This document shows, one piece after another, positions 32,761-41,410 of a stretch of 64,000 nt of DNA. Under the pieces are notes generated by a model. It had not been told where the DNA came from, did not search any database, and saw only the letters and a program-made list of their open reading frames with translations. This stretch comes from Methylomusa anaerophila (lineage in GTDB: Bacteria; Bacillota; Negativicutes; Sporomusales; Sporomusaceae). The position numbers were made by a program, and so were the translations under genes. Position 1 is the stretch's first letter. Every line of letters starts with the position of its first letter. The stretch covers positions 937,424-1,001,423 of the forward strand of contig NZ_AP018449.1 of NCBI RefSeq assembly GCF_003966895.1, written 5' to 3'.

Positions 32761-32881
32761 TTCTTTCTCCTTCCGTTGCGCCGGCAATCCTTGCTGCATT
32801 TTAAGCTACAACATAGTGATTTTTATCAAAGACAAATGCCCCAATCCCTGTTATGTCAAGGATTGAGGCTACTTTTCGCCA

Positions 32882-33361
32882 TTACCAGTGATAAGGTTCC
32901 CCCCGACTAATCTTAAACGCCCGGTAAATCTGCTCCACCAGCAGCAGCCTTATCATCTGATGTGTAAACGTCATCCTTGAAAAAGACAGCCTTTCTTTCG
33001 CTGCCGCCAATACGTCGGGGGAAAGGCCAAAGGCCCCGCCGATGACAAAGGTGAGGTCGCTTTGTCCGGCAAGGGCCAGGGTGTCAAATTTGGCGGCAAG
33101 TTGTTCGGAGGAAAGCATCTGGCCGGCCACATCGAGAACGATGAGATGGGTGCCGGGGCGGATGCTTTTTTGTATGCGCTCGCCTTCCCGCGAGATAGCC
33201 TGGGCCTTCTCGGCGGGGGAAGGGTTGTCGGGCATACGCTCTTCATTTAATTCAACAATGTCCAGCCGGCAGTGAGGTGTCAGACGTTTGAGATATTCCT
33301 GAATGCCTGCAGTAAGATACTTCTCTTTAATTTTGCCGACTGTGACAATAGTGATTTTCAT
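32882..33361 (-). CDS. rlmH: 23S rRNA (pseudouridine1915-N3)-methyltransferase
   Basis: A 159-aa SPOUT methyltransferase that methylates pseudouridine 1915 in helix 69 of 23S rRNA. It has the full-length, conserved start MKITIVTVGKIKEKYL, the SAM-binding knot LTFVIGGAFGLSPDVL and the C-terminal QIYRAFKISRGEPYHW. It follows htrA by 17 bp and yycJ further upstream, a conserved Firmicutes order, so it is co-transcribed. Fragments of this gene occur at 11120 and 28976. Confidence 0.95.
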   Translation of the reverse strand: MKITIVTVGKIKEKYLTAGIQEYLKRLTPHCRLDIVELNEERMPDNPSPAEKAQAISREGERIQKSIRPGTHLIVLDVAGQMLSSEQLAAKFDTLALAGQSDLTFVIGGAFGLSPDVLAAAKERLSFSRMTFTHQMIRLLLVEQIYRAFKISRGEPYHW

Positions 33362-33378
33362 GGTAATTCTCTTTCGGA

Positions 33379-34491
33379 TTACTGCTGTTGCGGCATTTCT
33401 TCCAGGGCCACATTAATGGTCTGGGTCCGCCCGTTCCGCTGTATAACAACGGCTACGCGGCTTCCTACCTGCTGGTTGTCAAGTACGGCCCGAAGGTCGG
33501 GTACGCTATTGGTCTCAGTACCGGCGACGCTCAGAATAACATCCCCCTCCTGGATGCCGACTTTGGCCGCAGGGCCGTTGGGATATACTTTCGCCAGGTA
33601 TATTCCTTTTTCAATATTCAGTTCATAGCCATATTTGGCCGCAGTATTCTTGTCAAGAGCCCCGATACCAAGGTAGGCCCTTATTACGCGGCCTTTATCA
33701 ATGAGCGACTGCAGGATGGGTCTGGCGGTGTTGACAGGTATTGCGAAACCGATGCCTTCCACACCGGTTGCGGAGATTTTGGAACTGTTGATCCCAACGA
33801 CCACACCGTCTGCATTTACCAGTGCGCCACCGGAATTACCAGGATTGATGGCGGCATCAGTCTGGATAAGCTTAAAACGGCGGTCGCCAAAATCCAAAGT
33901 CCGATTAACAGCGCTGATCACACCAACAGTTACCGTTCCTTTAAACTCAAGGCCGAGAGGATTGCCAATGGCGATAGCGGGTTCGCCTACCATTAATGAA
34001 TCGGAGTCTCCCAGCGTTGCGACCGGCAGATCGGAAGCCTCAATCTTTACCACGGCCAGATCGGTGGCCGGGTCTGTACCAACCACTGTTCCATTGACAG
34101 TGCGCCCGTCAGCAAGGGAGACAACAATTTCAGCAGCGCCTTCCACCACATGATTGTTGGTAACAATATAGCCATTGGCGTCAAAAATTACGCCTGAACC
34201 AACACCTTGTTCCACCACGACTTTCCGGTTGAAAAAGTCCCGGGCGACAGCCTTGTTGGTAATCCCAACAACTGTCGAACCTACAGCCTGAACCGCTTTG
34301 ACAATAGGAGTATTACGTGCTTCCGACACTTGCGCCTGAGCGGTCGGCGGCTTCAATTGATTCATAAACGAAGTGTCACCGGCTTGCGGGTTACCGCTTG
34401 GGCCCCCGCCGCAACCGACTAAAGTTACGCCAATCATTATGCTAATCAGGGAAACTACAATATAAGGTGTTAATCGCTTTAAACGCTTCAT
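33379..34491 (-). CDS. htrA: HtrA/DegP-type serine protease with PDZ domain
   Basis: A 370-aa envelope protease. An N-terminal TM or lipoprotein-like signal ends in LVGCGGG, then the trypsin-like domain shows the triad: TNNHVVEGAAE (His), TDLAVVKIEA (Asp) and TDAAINPGNSGGALVN (Ser in GNSGGAL). A single PDZ domain (about residues 265-360) ends the protein. It degrades misfolded envelope proteins. Second gene of the yycJ-htrA-rlmH operon. The C-terminal part is duplicated at 29097-29291. Confidence 0.92.
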   Translation of the reverse strand: MKRLKRLTPYIVVSLISIMIGVTLVGCGGGPSGNPQAGDTSFMNQLKPPTAQAQVSEARNTPIVKAVQAVGSTVVGITNKAVARDFFNRKVVVEQGVGSGVIFDANGYIVTNNHVVEGAAEIVVSLADGRTVNGTVVGTDPATDLAVVKIEASDLPVATLGDSDSLMVGEPAIAIGNPLGLEFKGTVTVGVISAVNRTLDFGDRRFKLIQTDAAINPGNSGGALVNADGVVVGINSSKISATGVEGIGFAIPVNTARPILQSLIDKGRVIRAYLGIGALDKNTAAKYGYELNIEKGIYLAKVYPNGPAAKVGIQEGDVILSVAGTETNSVPDLRAVLDNQQVGSRVAVVIQRNGRTQTINVALEEMPQQQ

Positions 34492-34525
34492 TTTACAGTG
34501 CCTCCTTTTATATGGCTCTAATCCG

Positions 34526-35302
34526 CTATTTTATACCGGCAATACGGTCAGGGTAAGTTAAATGGAGTGTAATTTCTTCACCAAGCTTGATTCTCTGCTC
34601 GGCCAGAATGCCGCCTACGGTATTTGCGGCAAGATCAGGCCGGTTGTTTTCCTGGCTTAAATGGGCCAGAAAAACGTCGGTACGCGCCTTGCGCGGCAGG
34701 CGGGCAAGCGTCCAGCCGGCGTCGGTATTGGCCAAATGCCCTTTATTACCCATGATGCGTTTTTTTAAAGGCCAGGGATAGGACCCTTTCTTAAGCATAT
34801 CGAGATCATGATTGGATTCCAGCACCACGACGTCCGACAGGGACAGCGACTGCTTCACTTCCGGAGTAACGAATCCCAAGTCGGTAGCCACACTGCACTT
34901 GATTTCGCCGCAATAAAGAGAATAGCCCACAGGGTCTGCGGCATCGTGGGAAATGCTGAAAGGTTCAATTTTCATCTCCCCAATGTCAAGGCTGTCTTTA
35001 AAGCTTAGGCAGCATTCGTCAGGTAACGCTTGGCGGCAACTCATTGCCAGCCAGGTATCTGGATTGGCATAAGCCGGCAGGCGGTATTTTTTTAGCAAAG
35101 TGGTCAAGCCACTAACATGATCATGATGTTCGTGAGTAATGAGCACTCCGTCAATATCCTCAACGCGGGTTCCAAGAGAATCCAGAGAATTTTTGATTCG
35201 TCTGGCGCTGATGCCGGCATCCACGAGCAGCTTGGTTTGATTCATTTCCACAAATATAGCATTACCCGTACTGCCGCTGGCCAAAACATGAATTTGCATA
35301 CA
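34526..35302 (-). CDS. yycJ: YycJ/WalJ-type MBL-fold metallohydrolase
   Basis: A ~258-aa metallo-beta-lactamase fold protein of the YycJ/VicX group (5'-3' exonuclease-like, linked to WalRK and replication/cell-wall coordination). The fold begins HVLASGSTGNAIFVEM, and the metal motif THEHHDHVSGL (HxHxDH) is near residue 57; a later HLANTDAGW and FLAHLSQENNRP supply further ligands. Start ATG 35302 follows AGAGGAG. First gene of the operon with htrA and rlmH; walRK itself is not here, and the kinase gene on the other side is divergent. Confidence 0.88.
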   Translation of the reverse strand, partial: CMQIHVLASGSTGNAIFVEMNQTKLLVDAGISARRIKNSLDSLGTRVEDIDGVLITHEHHDHVSGLTTLLKKYRLPAYANPDTWLAMSCRQALPDECCLSFKDSLDIGEMKIEPFSISHDAADPVGYSLYCGEIKCSVATDLGFVTPEVKQSLSLSDVVVLESNHDLDMLKKGSYPWPLKKRIMGNKGHLANTDAGWTLARLPRKARTDVFLAHLSQENNRPDLAANTVGGILAEQRIKLGEEITLHLTYPDRIAGIK

Positions 35303-35504
35303 GGTCTCCTCTACGCCTAACATTCATCAGACATATATTTCGCTCCTTGTTAGGCCAAATCCTCTTACTGGTTAGCTAAAATCAGCAAGACCCCTGTAAA
35401 TTTTATATGACAAAAACAATTTTTGACAATATCTCGGAAGGATTCTGGAAATAATTGTTAAATATAATACGCGTTAAGGCCATCAAGTACAGGAGGAACC
35501 GACT

Positions 35505-38216
35505 TTGTGGAATATATACAAAAATTTATGGCGAACCCCTTTGTGTAAAACTTTTCCAAAACCGATTCAAACCCAATTGAACCTATTAAACTTAGTTATC
35601 ATCATGCTAACTATTATTATATTAATCGCTTCCTATACTTTTGTCGAATGGAAAGATTACGAGAAAACCAGCTTTAACTCCCTGGATACAACTATCACCG
35701 TACAGCAAAGCAGCCTAAACGAGTGGATTACATTTCGCCTAAACGCCATTAGACTGTTGGCATCATTAGCAGTTATGACCCAGGACCGGTTAGGCTTATC
35801 CAAGGTTTTTCAATTATTCCTGCAGCAGTATTCCGATTTCAGTTCAATAATGTTTGTAGACACTGGTAGCGTACTCGTGGCGAATGCCGGCATTCCCGTT
35901 CCCCCCGATCTGGTGCAAACGTTAAGCAGGCAAGCGGCAGGAGATGTTGGCGTTGGAAAATTGTACGATGAACCGGTAGTTATCTTTAGTTCGCCGGTAT
36001 ACGACAATAACGAGCGCTACACCGGAACAATTATCGCAGCGACAAAGGCCAAGTACCTCAGCAGCCGGCTTCAGAATTTTAACTGCGAAAAAGCGGCGGA
36101 AACTTTGCTAAGCGATGAAAACGGCTTTGTATTTGCAAAATCAGGCTTTGCCGGCGAATCTGCCCGGCCTGCCAAGCTCGTTCAAAACCTGGCCAGTTCT
36201 TTAATGTTTGCCGGCAACACCTATGGTATCGGGCAGATGAAAAACGGATCATCCGGAACTGATTACTATACGGATCAACAGGGCATCGCCGTACTTGGCG
36301 CCTATCGCCCCATTCCGGAAAGGCGCTGGACAATCGCGACTCAGGTAAACCGTACAGAAATTCTGGCGTCCTTTATTTCCCGGGCCACATTAACCATTAG
36401 CGCTTTTATTTTATCCATCCTGTCCGCAGCCCCCTTCATTCACGCTGTGACCTCCCGGATCGTGAGCCCCCTGAAGGAACTGGCCGCACATGCCAGGCAA
36501 TTTAGGCTTAGCGGCTACAGCATTGCCAAATACCCTCGCCGGCGCAATCATCTGATATTAGAGCTTTATGAACTGGATTGCACACTGGAACGAATGGCCG
36601 GGGCCCTGATAGAAAAACAGGACAAGCTGCAGGCGGCAACATCGGATTTGGCGATAACCAAGACCCAATATCATATGCTGCTTGAGAACTGTTTTATCGG
36701 GGTTTATACCATTCACAATGACGTATTAGCTTATGTAAATCCTTATCTCGCCAATCTGTTTGGCTATACTCCGGAAGAAGTGATAGGTAAAACGCCGCTG
36801 CAGTTTTTCATTCCTGAGCACCACCTGCTGGTGAAAGAAAATATTAATAAACAGTTGGCAGGCGAAGTTCTCACTACCCGTCAAGAATACACCGGCGTTA
36901 AAAAGGATGGCAGCCGGATCTTTGTCGAGATCCTTCTCGGCAAGTGCATAATCAACACCACCGGCGACAACGGGCCGGCAATCATCGGCACTGTTCGGGA
37001 TGTTACCGAACAAAAACTGTTAAATGAAAGCTTGAAAAAGATGGCCCATGAACTGGAGATTTTGGTAGATGAGCGTACTTCGGAACTTAACGCCGCCAAC
37101 CAAAGTCTTCTGGCTGAAATTACCGAACGTTTGGAAACGGAAAAACAGCTTAGAGTATCGGAACAGCGATTCGCAAAATTGTTTCATGCGAACCCCATGC
37201 CGACATTAATCGCTCGCGTTAGTGACGGTCTGTGGATTGATGCCAACGACAGCTTTTTGCGGCTCATGGGCTTGACCCGTGAAAAAGCTATCGGCGGCGC
37301 TCCTACATATAGTACCGACATATTGGCGAGCAAGCAAGAACGGCAAGAATTGATAAACCAACTGGTGACGGAAAATCAATTACACTGTCAATTACACTGT
37401 TTGAAGAAAACCATCCGTACTGTGTCGGGAAAAGAACGAACGGTGCAGATTTCGGCGGAACCGATCACCCTGTCAGGCAGCAATGAACCGTATATTCTTT
37501 ATGTATTTAACGATATTACCGAGCAACTGCATCTACAGAAAGAATTAGCCAGATTGGATCGCCTTAACCTTATTGGGGAGATGGCTGTCGGCATTGGTCA
37601 TGAAGTACGAAATCCCATGACTACCGTGCGCGGTTTTCTACAAATGCTGATGCGCAAAGATGCTACCGCCAAATATAACAGCTATTACTCCATCATGATT
37701 GAAGAATTGGACCAGGCCAATGCAATTATCACGGAATTTTTATCATTAGCTAAAAACCGTTCCGTGAACCTGCAGCCAATGAACCTAAATACCCTCATTG
37801 CAGCCCTGGCGTCCATAATCCAGGCCGACCCCTTAATGAACGGCAAGTCTTTCAGTCTTAATTTAGACGATATTCCGGACGTCTTACTGGATGAAAAAGA
37901 GATTCGCCAGCTGATCTTAAACCTTGCCCGCAATGGTCTGGAAGCCATGGAAGGGAGCGGCGAGCTTACTATCACCACCTTTTCAACCAAAGAAAGGGTA
38001 ATAATGGCAATTGCCGATCAAGGCCCCGGAATTTCCGCAGACGCACTGGACAAACTAGGTACTCCTTTCTTCAGCACCAAAGATCAGGCCACCGGTCTGG
38101 GAATTGCGGTGTGCTACAGCATAGCCGCCAAGCATGAGGCTGAGCTTAAGTTTTATACAAGTCCCCAGGGGACGACCGTTCAAGTACGCTTCAAAAAGAT
38201 GGCTATTCGCCTCTAA
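35505..38216 (+). CDS. Membrane PAS-sensor histidine kinase
   Basis: A 903-aa kinase. TM1 at about 28-48 (LVIIMLTIIILIASYTF), an extracytoplasmic double-Cache-like sensor (about 50-290), TM2 near 290-315 with the HAMP-like SRIVSPLKELAAHAR, PAS1 (about 380-500, YHMLLENCFIGVYT), a coiled-coil linker, PAS2 (about 550-680), HisKA with GIGHEVRNPMTTVRGFLQ (His near 700) and an HATPase with NLARNGLEAM, DQGPGIS, GTPFFSTK and TGLGIAV. The start is TTG 35505, eight bases after AGGAGG. It is of the KinA/sporulation-kinase or NtrB-like type; no partner response regulator is adjacent, so it may feed a phosphorelay. Confidence 0.88.
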   Translation: MWNIYKNLWRTPLCKTFPKPIQTQLNLLNLVIIMLTIIILIASYTFVEWKDYEKTSFNSLDTTITVQQSSLNEWITFRLNAIRLLASLAVMTQDRLGLSKVFQLFLQQYSDFSSIMFVDTGSVLVANAGIPVPPDLVQTLSRQAAGDVGVGKLYDEPVVIFSSPVYDNNERYTGTIIAATKAKYLSSRLQNFNCEKAAETLLSDENGFVFAKSGFAGESARPAKLVQNLASSLMFAGNTYGIGQMKNGSSGTDYYTDQQGIAVLGAYRPIPERRWTIATQVNRTEILASFISRATLTISAFILSILSAAPFIHAVTSRIVSPLKELAAHARQFRLSGYSIAKYPRRRNHLILELYELDCTLERMAGALIEKQDKLQAATSDLAITKTQYHMLLENCFIGVYTIHNDVLAYVNPYLANLFGYTPEEVIGKTPLQFFIPEHHLLVKENINKQLAGEVLTTRQEYTGVKKDGSRIFVEILLGKCIINTTGDNGPAIIGTVRDVTEQKLLNESLKKMAHELEILVDERTSELNAANQSLLAEITERLETEKQLRVSEQRFAKLFHANPMPTLIARVSDGLWIDANDSFLRLMGLTREKAIGGAPTYSTDILASKQERQELINQLVTENQLHCQLHCLKKTIRTVSGKERTVQISAEPITLSGSNEPYILYVFNDITEQLHLQKELARLDRLNLIGEMAVGIGHEVRNPMTTVRGFLQMLMRKDATAKYNSYYSIMIEELDQANAIITEFLSLAKNRSVNLQPMNLNTLIAALASIIQADPLMNGKSFSLNLDDIPDVLLDEKEIRQLILNLARNGLEAMEGSGELTITTFSTKERVIMAIADQGPGISADALDKLGTPFFSTKDQATGLGIAVCYSIAAKHEAELKFYTSPQGTTVQVRFKKMAIRL

Positions 38217-39586
38217 GCAGGGAACTGCTTATATTCTTCCGGTATTTTGGCAAGTACGGCTTCCTGGACCGCGGCGGGTAATGCCGCCAGCAATATGTGT
38301 ATAATCCGGCCCAACCGCTCCCGGGATTTGGCTTCGAACCGCAAGGTAAAAAGTGGCTCGGTTACAGATGCCCGAATCATTCCCCAGCCGTCTTGAAACT
38401 CGATGCGAACTCCGTCTATGCGGTTAGGGTGGTAGGAGCTAAGCTTTGCGGCCACATCGTTGAGAATCTCTTCCTTGTCCGGTTTAAGGTACGGCACACG
38501 AATATCAGGAGTCAAAAGATAGTTGGGCACTGCGTTTACCTGAGCCGCCAGACTGCCCTGAGCTTGGGCGGCGACAAGCTCGCATACTTTTAAGCCTGCA
38601 AACATGCCGTCATCATAACCCAGTTCACGAAAAAAGAAATGGCCGCTGATTTCGCCGGCAAATAAAGCATTCTCGCGCTCGAAGGCCGCCTTGCTGAAAG
38701 TGTGGCCCGCCCTGGCCATTACCGGCGTTCCGCCGGCCGCAGCAATCTCCTCGGGTACCACCATGGAGCTTTTGGCATCATAGATGATAGCGCCAGCCGC
38801 CGGCGCTAAATAATGTCTTGCCAGTAAAACCATAATATCGTCATTGTCAGCCGGCCGGCCGTTCTCGTCTACAAAACCCACCCGGTCGCCGTCCCCGTCA
38901 AAAGCAATCCCCAGTGCCGCTTGCTGTGCAACTACCGCTTCACCCAGAGCTTTTAAGTTTTCAGCCAGAGCAGGATTGGGCGGACGATTGGGAAATCTTC
39001 CGTCAGGCTGGCAGAAAAGTTCAATCACTTGATACCCAAGCAGGCGGAAAAGGCGGGGCGCAATGATGGAAGCAGCGCCGTTGCCTGCGTCAATAACCAC
39101 CTTTAAATCACCGGGCCGGGTTTTGGCAGCGGTATATTCCAAGTATTTTTCCACTTGTGGTCTGGGCGTTACGCTGCCTTTGCCGTCCCCACCGGTACGA
39201 ACATTTTTCTCCACCAGCCGCCCAATCTCCGCCACGTCTTCTTCCGTAACCGGCCGGGGACCCAGAACCAGTTTGAATCCATTATAGACAGCCGGATTAT
39301 GGGAGGCAGTTACCATGACGCCGCCGGCGGCCCCGGTGGCTTTTAGCGCGTAATAAAACACCGGGGTGGCAACCGTCCCGATATCGATCACCTGACAGCC
39401 TGATTCGGCCAGTCCGTCGATCATAATCCGCCGGAGCGCAGGAGTGGATAAACGAATGTCGCCGCCGACCACTACTTTTTGCCCGGTAAGCTTAGTCCCC
39501 ACCGCCAAAGAAATCCTCCTGGCCATGGGATCGGTAAGTTCCTTTCCCACCACGCCGCGAATATCACACGCCTGAAAAATATTCAC
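38213..39586 (-). CDS. Phosphomannomutase/phosphoglucomutase
   Basis: A ~457-aa alpha-D-phosphohexomutase that moves phosphate between C1 and C6 of glucose or mannose phosphates for polysaccharide synthesis. Motifs: N-terminal FQACDIRGVVGKELTD, catalytic VTASHNP (phosphoserine), metal loop AFDGDGDRVGFVDE, sugar loop FAGEISGHFFF and C-terminal phosphate-binding RASVTEPLFTLRFE. GTG 39586 is preferred because AAAGGGGA precedes it. The stop overlaps the end of the convergent kinase gene by four bases. No sugar-nucleotide genes are adjacent. Confidence 0.9.
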   Translation of the reverse strand: MNIFQACDIRGVVGKELTDPMARRISLAVGTKLTGQKVVVGGDIRLSTPALRRIMIDGLAESGCQVIDIGTVATPVFYYALKATGAAGGVMVTASHNPAVYNGFKLVLGPRPVTEEDVAEIGRLVEKNVRTGGDGKGSVTPRPQVEKYLEYTAAKTRPGDLKVVIDAGNGAASIIAPRLFRLLGYQVIELFCQPDGRFPNRPPNPALAENLKALGEAVVAQQAALGIAFDGDGDRVGFVDENGRPADNDDIMVLLARHYLAPAAGAIIYDAKSSMVVPEEIAAAGGTPVMARAGHTFSKAAFERENALFAGEISGHFFFRELGYDDGMFAGLKVCELVAAQAQGSLAAQVNAVPNYLLTPDIRVPYLKPDKEEILNDVAAKLSSYHPNRIDGVRIEFQDGWGMIRASVTEPLFTLRFEAKSRERLGRIIHILLAALPAAVQEAVLAKIPEEYKQFPA

Positions 39587-39619
39587 AGGGTATCCCCTTT
39601 CATATGTTTCTGTCACACC

Positions 39620-39737
39620 TATATAGTTTTCAAAAATGATTTACAATCGTAATGCTAGGGTAAGCGTAGGTTAAGCGGCAGCGTCGAAGCGTTCCTAGCA
39701 TTACGATTAATAGAAAATCATTTTTGAATTCCATATA
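39620..39737. repeat. Interspersed palindromic element, family P3, copy b
   Basis: A 118-bp element, the reverse complement of copy a at 18682-18799 with almost no change, including outer arms TCAAAAATGATTT and inner arms ATCGTAATGCTAGG. The core is AAGCGTAGGTTAAGCGGCAG then CGTCGAAGCGTTCC. Lies upstream of the phosphohexomutase gene. Confidence 0.85.
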
Positions 39738-39828
39738 GCATGATTATTGTAACACGCTGCTAAGACTTGTTCAATCGTGGCCTCCGCCCGTCACCCCAGC
39801 CTAAGTTGCCGCCAGTTCATCATTTGCC

Positions 39829-40017
39829 GGAACTGCTTAGAAATCGTTAGATACCGTTGCATACCATACAACATATTGCGAATTGTAATTCATATGTTGC
39901 TAAGTCATCATAGTCAGACCGGAGGCGCGACGAGAACCGCAGCGGAGGCGTACTGGCCGTACGTCGGAGCGAGGATCGCAGAAGCAACGAAGCAGATGGC
40001 GGTTTATAAGCAGTTCC
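39829..40017. repeat. Interspersed palindromic element, family P4, copy a
   Basis: Bounded by GGAACTGCTTA (39829-39839) and TAAGCAGTTCC (40007-40017). Contains GAAATCGTTAGATACCGTTG, a variable AT-rich middle, CATAGTCAGACCG and the core GGCGCGACGAGAACCGCAG, GCGTACTGGCCGTACGTCGG and GAAGCAACGAAGCAGATGGC. It ends 5 bp past the hydrogenase stop codon. Other copies are at 43915, 62973 and (partial) 62747. Confidence 0.85.
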
Positions 40018-40022
40018 CCCCC

Positions 40023-41402
40023 TTAACGTGAATAGTCCATCACGTGTACTGCACACGTAAAGCAGGGATCAAACGAACGAACCACCCGCCCGACTTCCGT
40101 CAGGTGGTCGTCCTCCGCCGGTGTGCCGATAAGAGCCTGTTCCACCGGACCGCGGACCCCTTTCTCATCCCGGGGGGAAAAATTCCAGGTGGTGGGAGTA
40201 ACAACCTGAAAGTGGTCTATCCCCCCATTCTTATAACTCATCCAGTGACCCAGCCCGCCTCGCATGGCATCGGTAAGTCCTACGCCTACGCCAGCCGGCG
40301 GAACCGTATAAGGTTGATTGGCAGGCGAACCGGGCACTACTTCCTTCAGCCAGCCGGCGGCTAAACGGCAGATCTTCAGCGTCTCATGAGCTCTGGCCAT
40401 AATTCGGTCCATCACCGATATTCCCTGACGGTAATCCCCGTTTATATAACCTCTGGCCAATGGTCCGCCTTCAAACGGCAACCCTTTGTACCGCGGGGCC
40501 TTTACCCAGGTATACGCTTCCGGCTTGCCAGGGTTTGGTTCGGTTTTGCCATCGGCAGGATGGCGGCTGACTTGATCATCCTGATACCAGCTATGTCGGA
40601 TGTCTTCCGTTATTTCATTAATATCCGGTTCTTCCACTTTGCCGCGATTAATGATCAGACCGGGCTTGAAGGTCCGGACACCGGTAACCGGGGCCGGAAA
40701 CATGCCATAGGACAGGAAGTTGCCGTAGCCCGCGCCGATGCTGAAATAGTCCCGGTAGTATTCAGCGATGGTTTGCACGTCGGCTAACAATACCTTTTCC
40801 ACCCACTGAGTTATGTCTTGCAGAATACTGCTATATGTAAGCAGCCGCTCCGCACTGGCCTGCTCGGTTACACCCGTTGCCATGATGGTTTGCTGGTGAG
40901 GGGCCTTGGCACCGAAGACGGCCAGCATCTCATGGGCGCGAGCGGCCATCTTCCCCCCTTCCTTGATATGGCTGAACAGCTCGTCGTTGACTTTTGGCGG
41001 TAAGCGAAAGACTTTTTCCGGTCTGGGGGTATAAGGCGGCAGAGCCGGGCCTTTTACGTAGTCGAAGATGACCAGAGAGTAAAAATGCCTTAAGTGGTTC
41101 TGGATGATATCAGCGGCATAGATTAAGTTGGTAAGGTGCTGCCCGGTCGGCGTTGGTTTGACGCCGAAAGCCTGCTGTTGGGCCAAAGCATTGGCCACGG
41201 AATGAGCGCAGGAACATATACCGCAGATACGCTGGACAAAAAGCAGTGTATCCCGTGGGTCCCGGTTTTTTAACATTGCTTCGAATCCCCGGAACAAATA
41301 GGAACCAACCCAGGCGTCAACTACCTGCCCGCCTTGAATGTCCACGTCCACCCGCAGCGGTTCATGTATCCGCGTTATTGGAAAAATCGTCTTAACAGCC
41401 AT
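40023..41402 (-). CDS. NiFe hydrogenase large subunit
   Basis: A 459-aa catalytic subunit of a group 1-like membrane uptake hydrogenase. The N-terminal CxxC that binds NiFe is in FVQRICGICSCAHSVAN (about residue 60); the C-terminal one is in FDPCFTCAVHVMDYSR at the very end. In most large subunits a maturation protease removes about 15 or more residues after the His; here only six residues (VMDYSR) follow, so any cleaved peptide is very short. Its small subunit lies 8 bp upstream on the same strand. No maturation (hyp), protease or cytochrome b gene is in the window. A P4 repeat follows immediately after the stop. Confidence 0.9.
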   Translation of the reverse strand: MAVKTIFPITRIHEPLRVDVDIQGGQVVDAWVGSYLFRGFEAMLKNRDPRDTLLFVQRICGICSCAHSVANALAQQQAFGVKPTPTGQHLTNLIYAADIIQNHLRHFYSLVIFDYVKGPALPPYTPRPEKVFRLPPKVNDELFSHIKEGGKMAARAHEMLAVFGAKAPHQQTIMATGVTEQASAERLLTYSSILQDITQWVEKVLLADVQTIAEYYRDYFSIGAGYGNFLSYGMFPAPVTGVRTFKPGLIINRGKVEEPDINEITEDIRHSWYQDDQVSRHPADGKTEPNPGKPEAYTWVKAPRYKGLPFEGGPLARGYINGDYRQGISVMDRIMARAHETLKICRLAAGWLKEVVPGSPANQPYTVPPAGVGVGLTDAMRGGLGHWMSYKNGGIDHFQVVTPTTWNFSPRDEKGVRGPVEQALIGTPAEDDHLTEVGRVVRSFDPCFTCAVHVMDYSR

Positions 41403-41410
41403 GCCTCTAC

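Noticed and set aside
38213..39586. Assignment as glmM
   Set aside because: Sugar-binding loop GEISGHFFF and overall pattern fit phosphomanno/phosphoglucomutase (ManB/AlgC type) better than GlmM.
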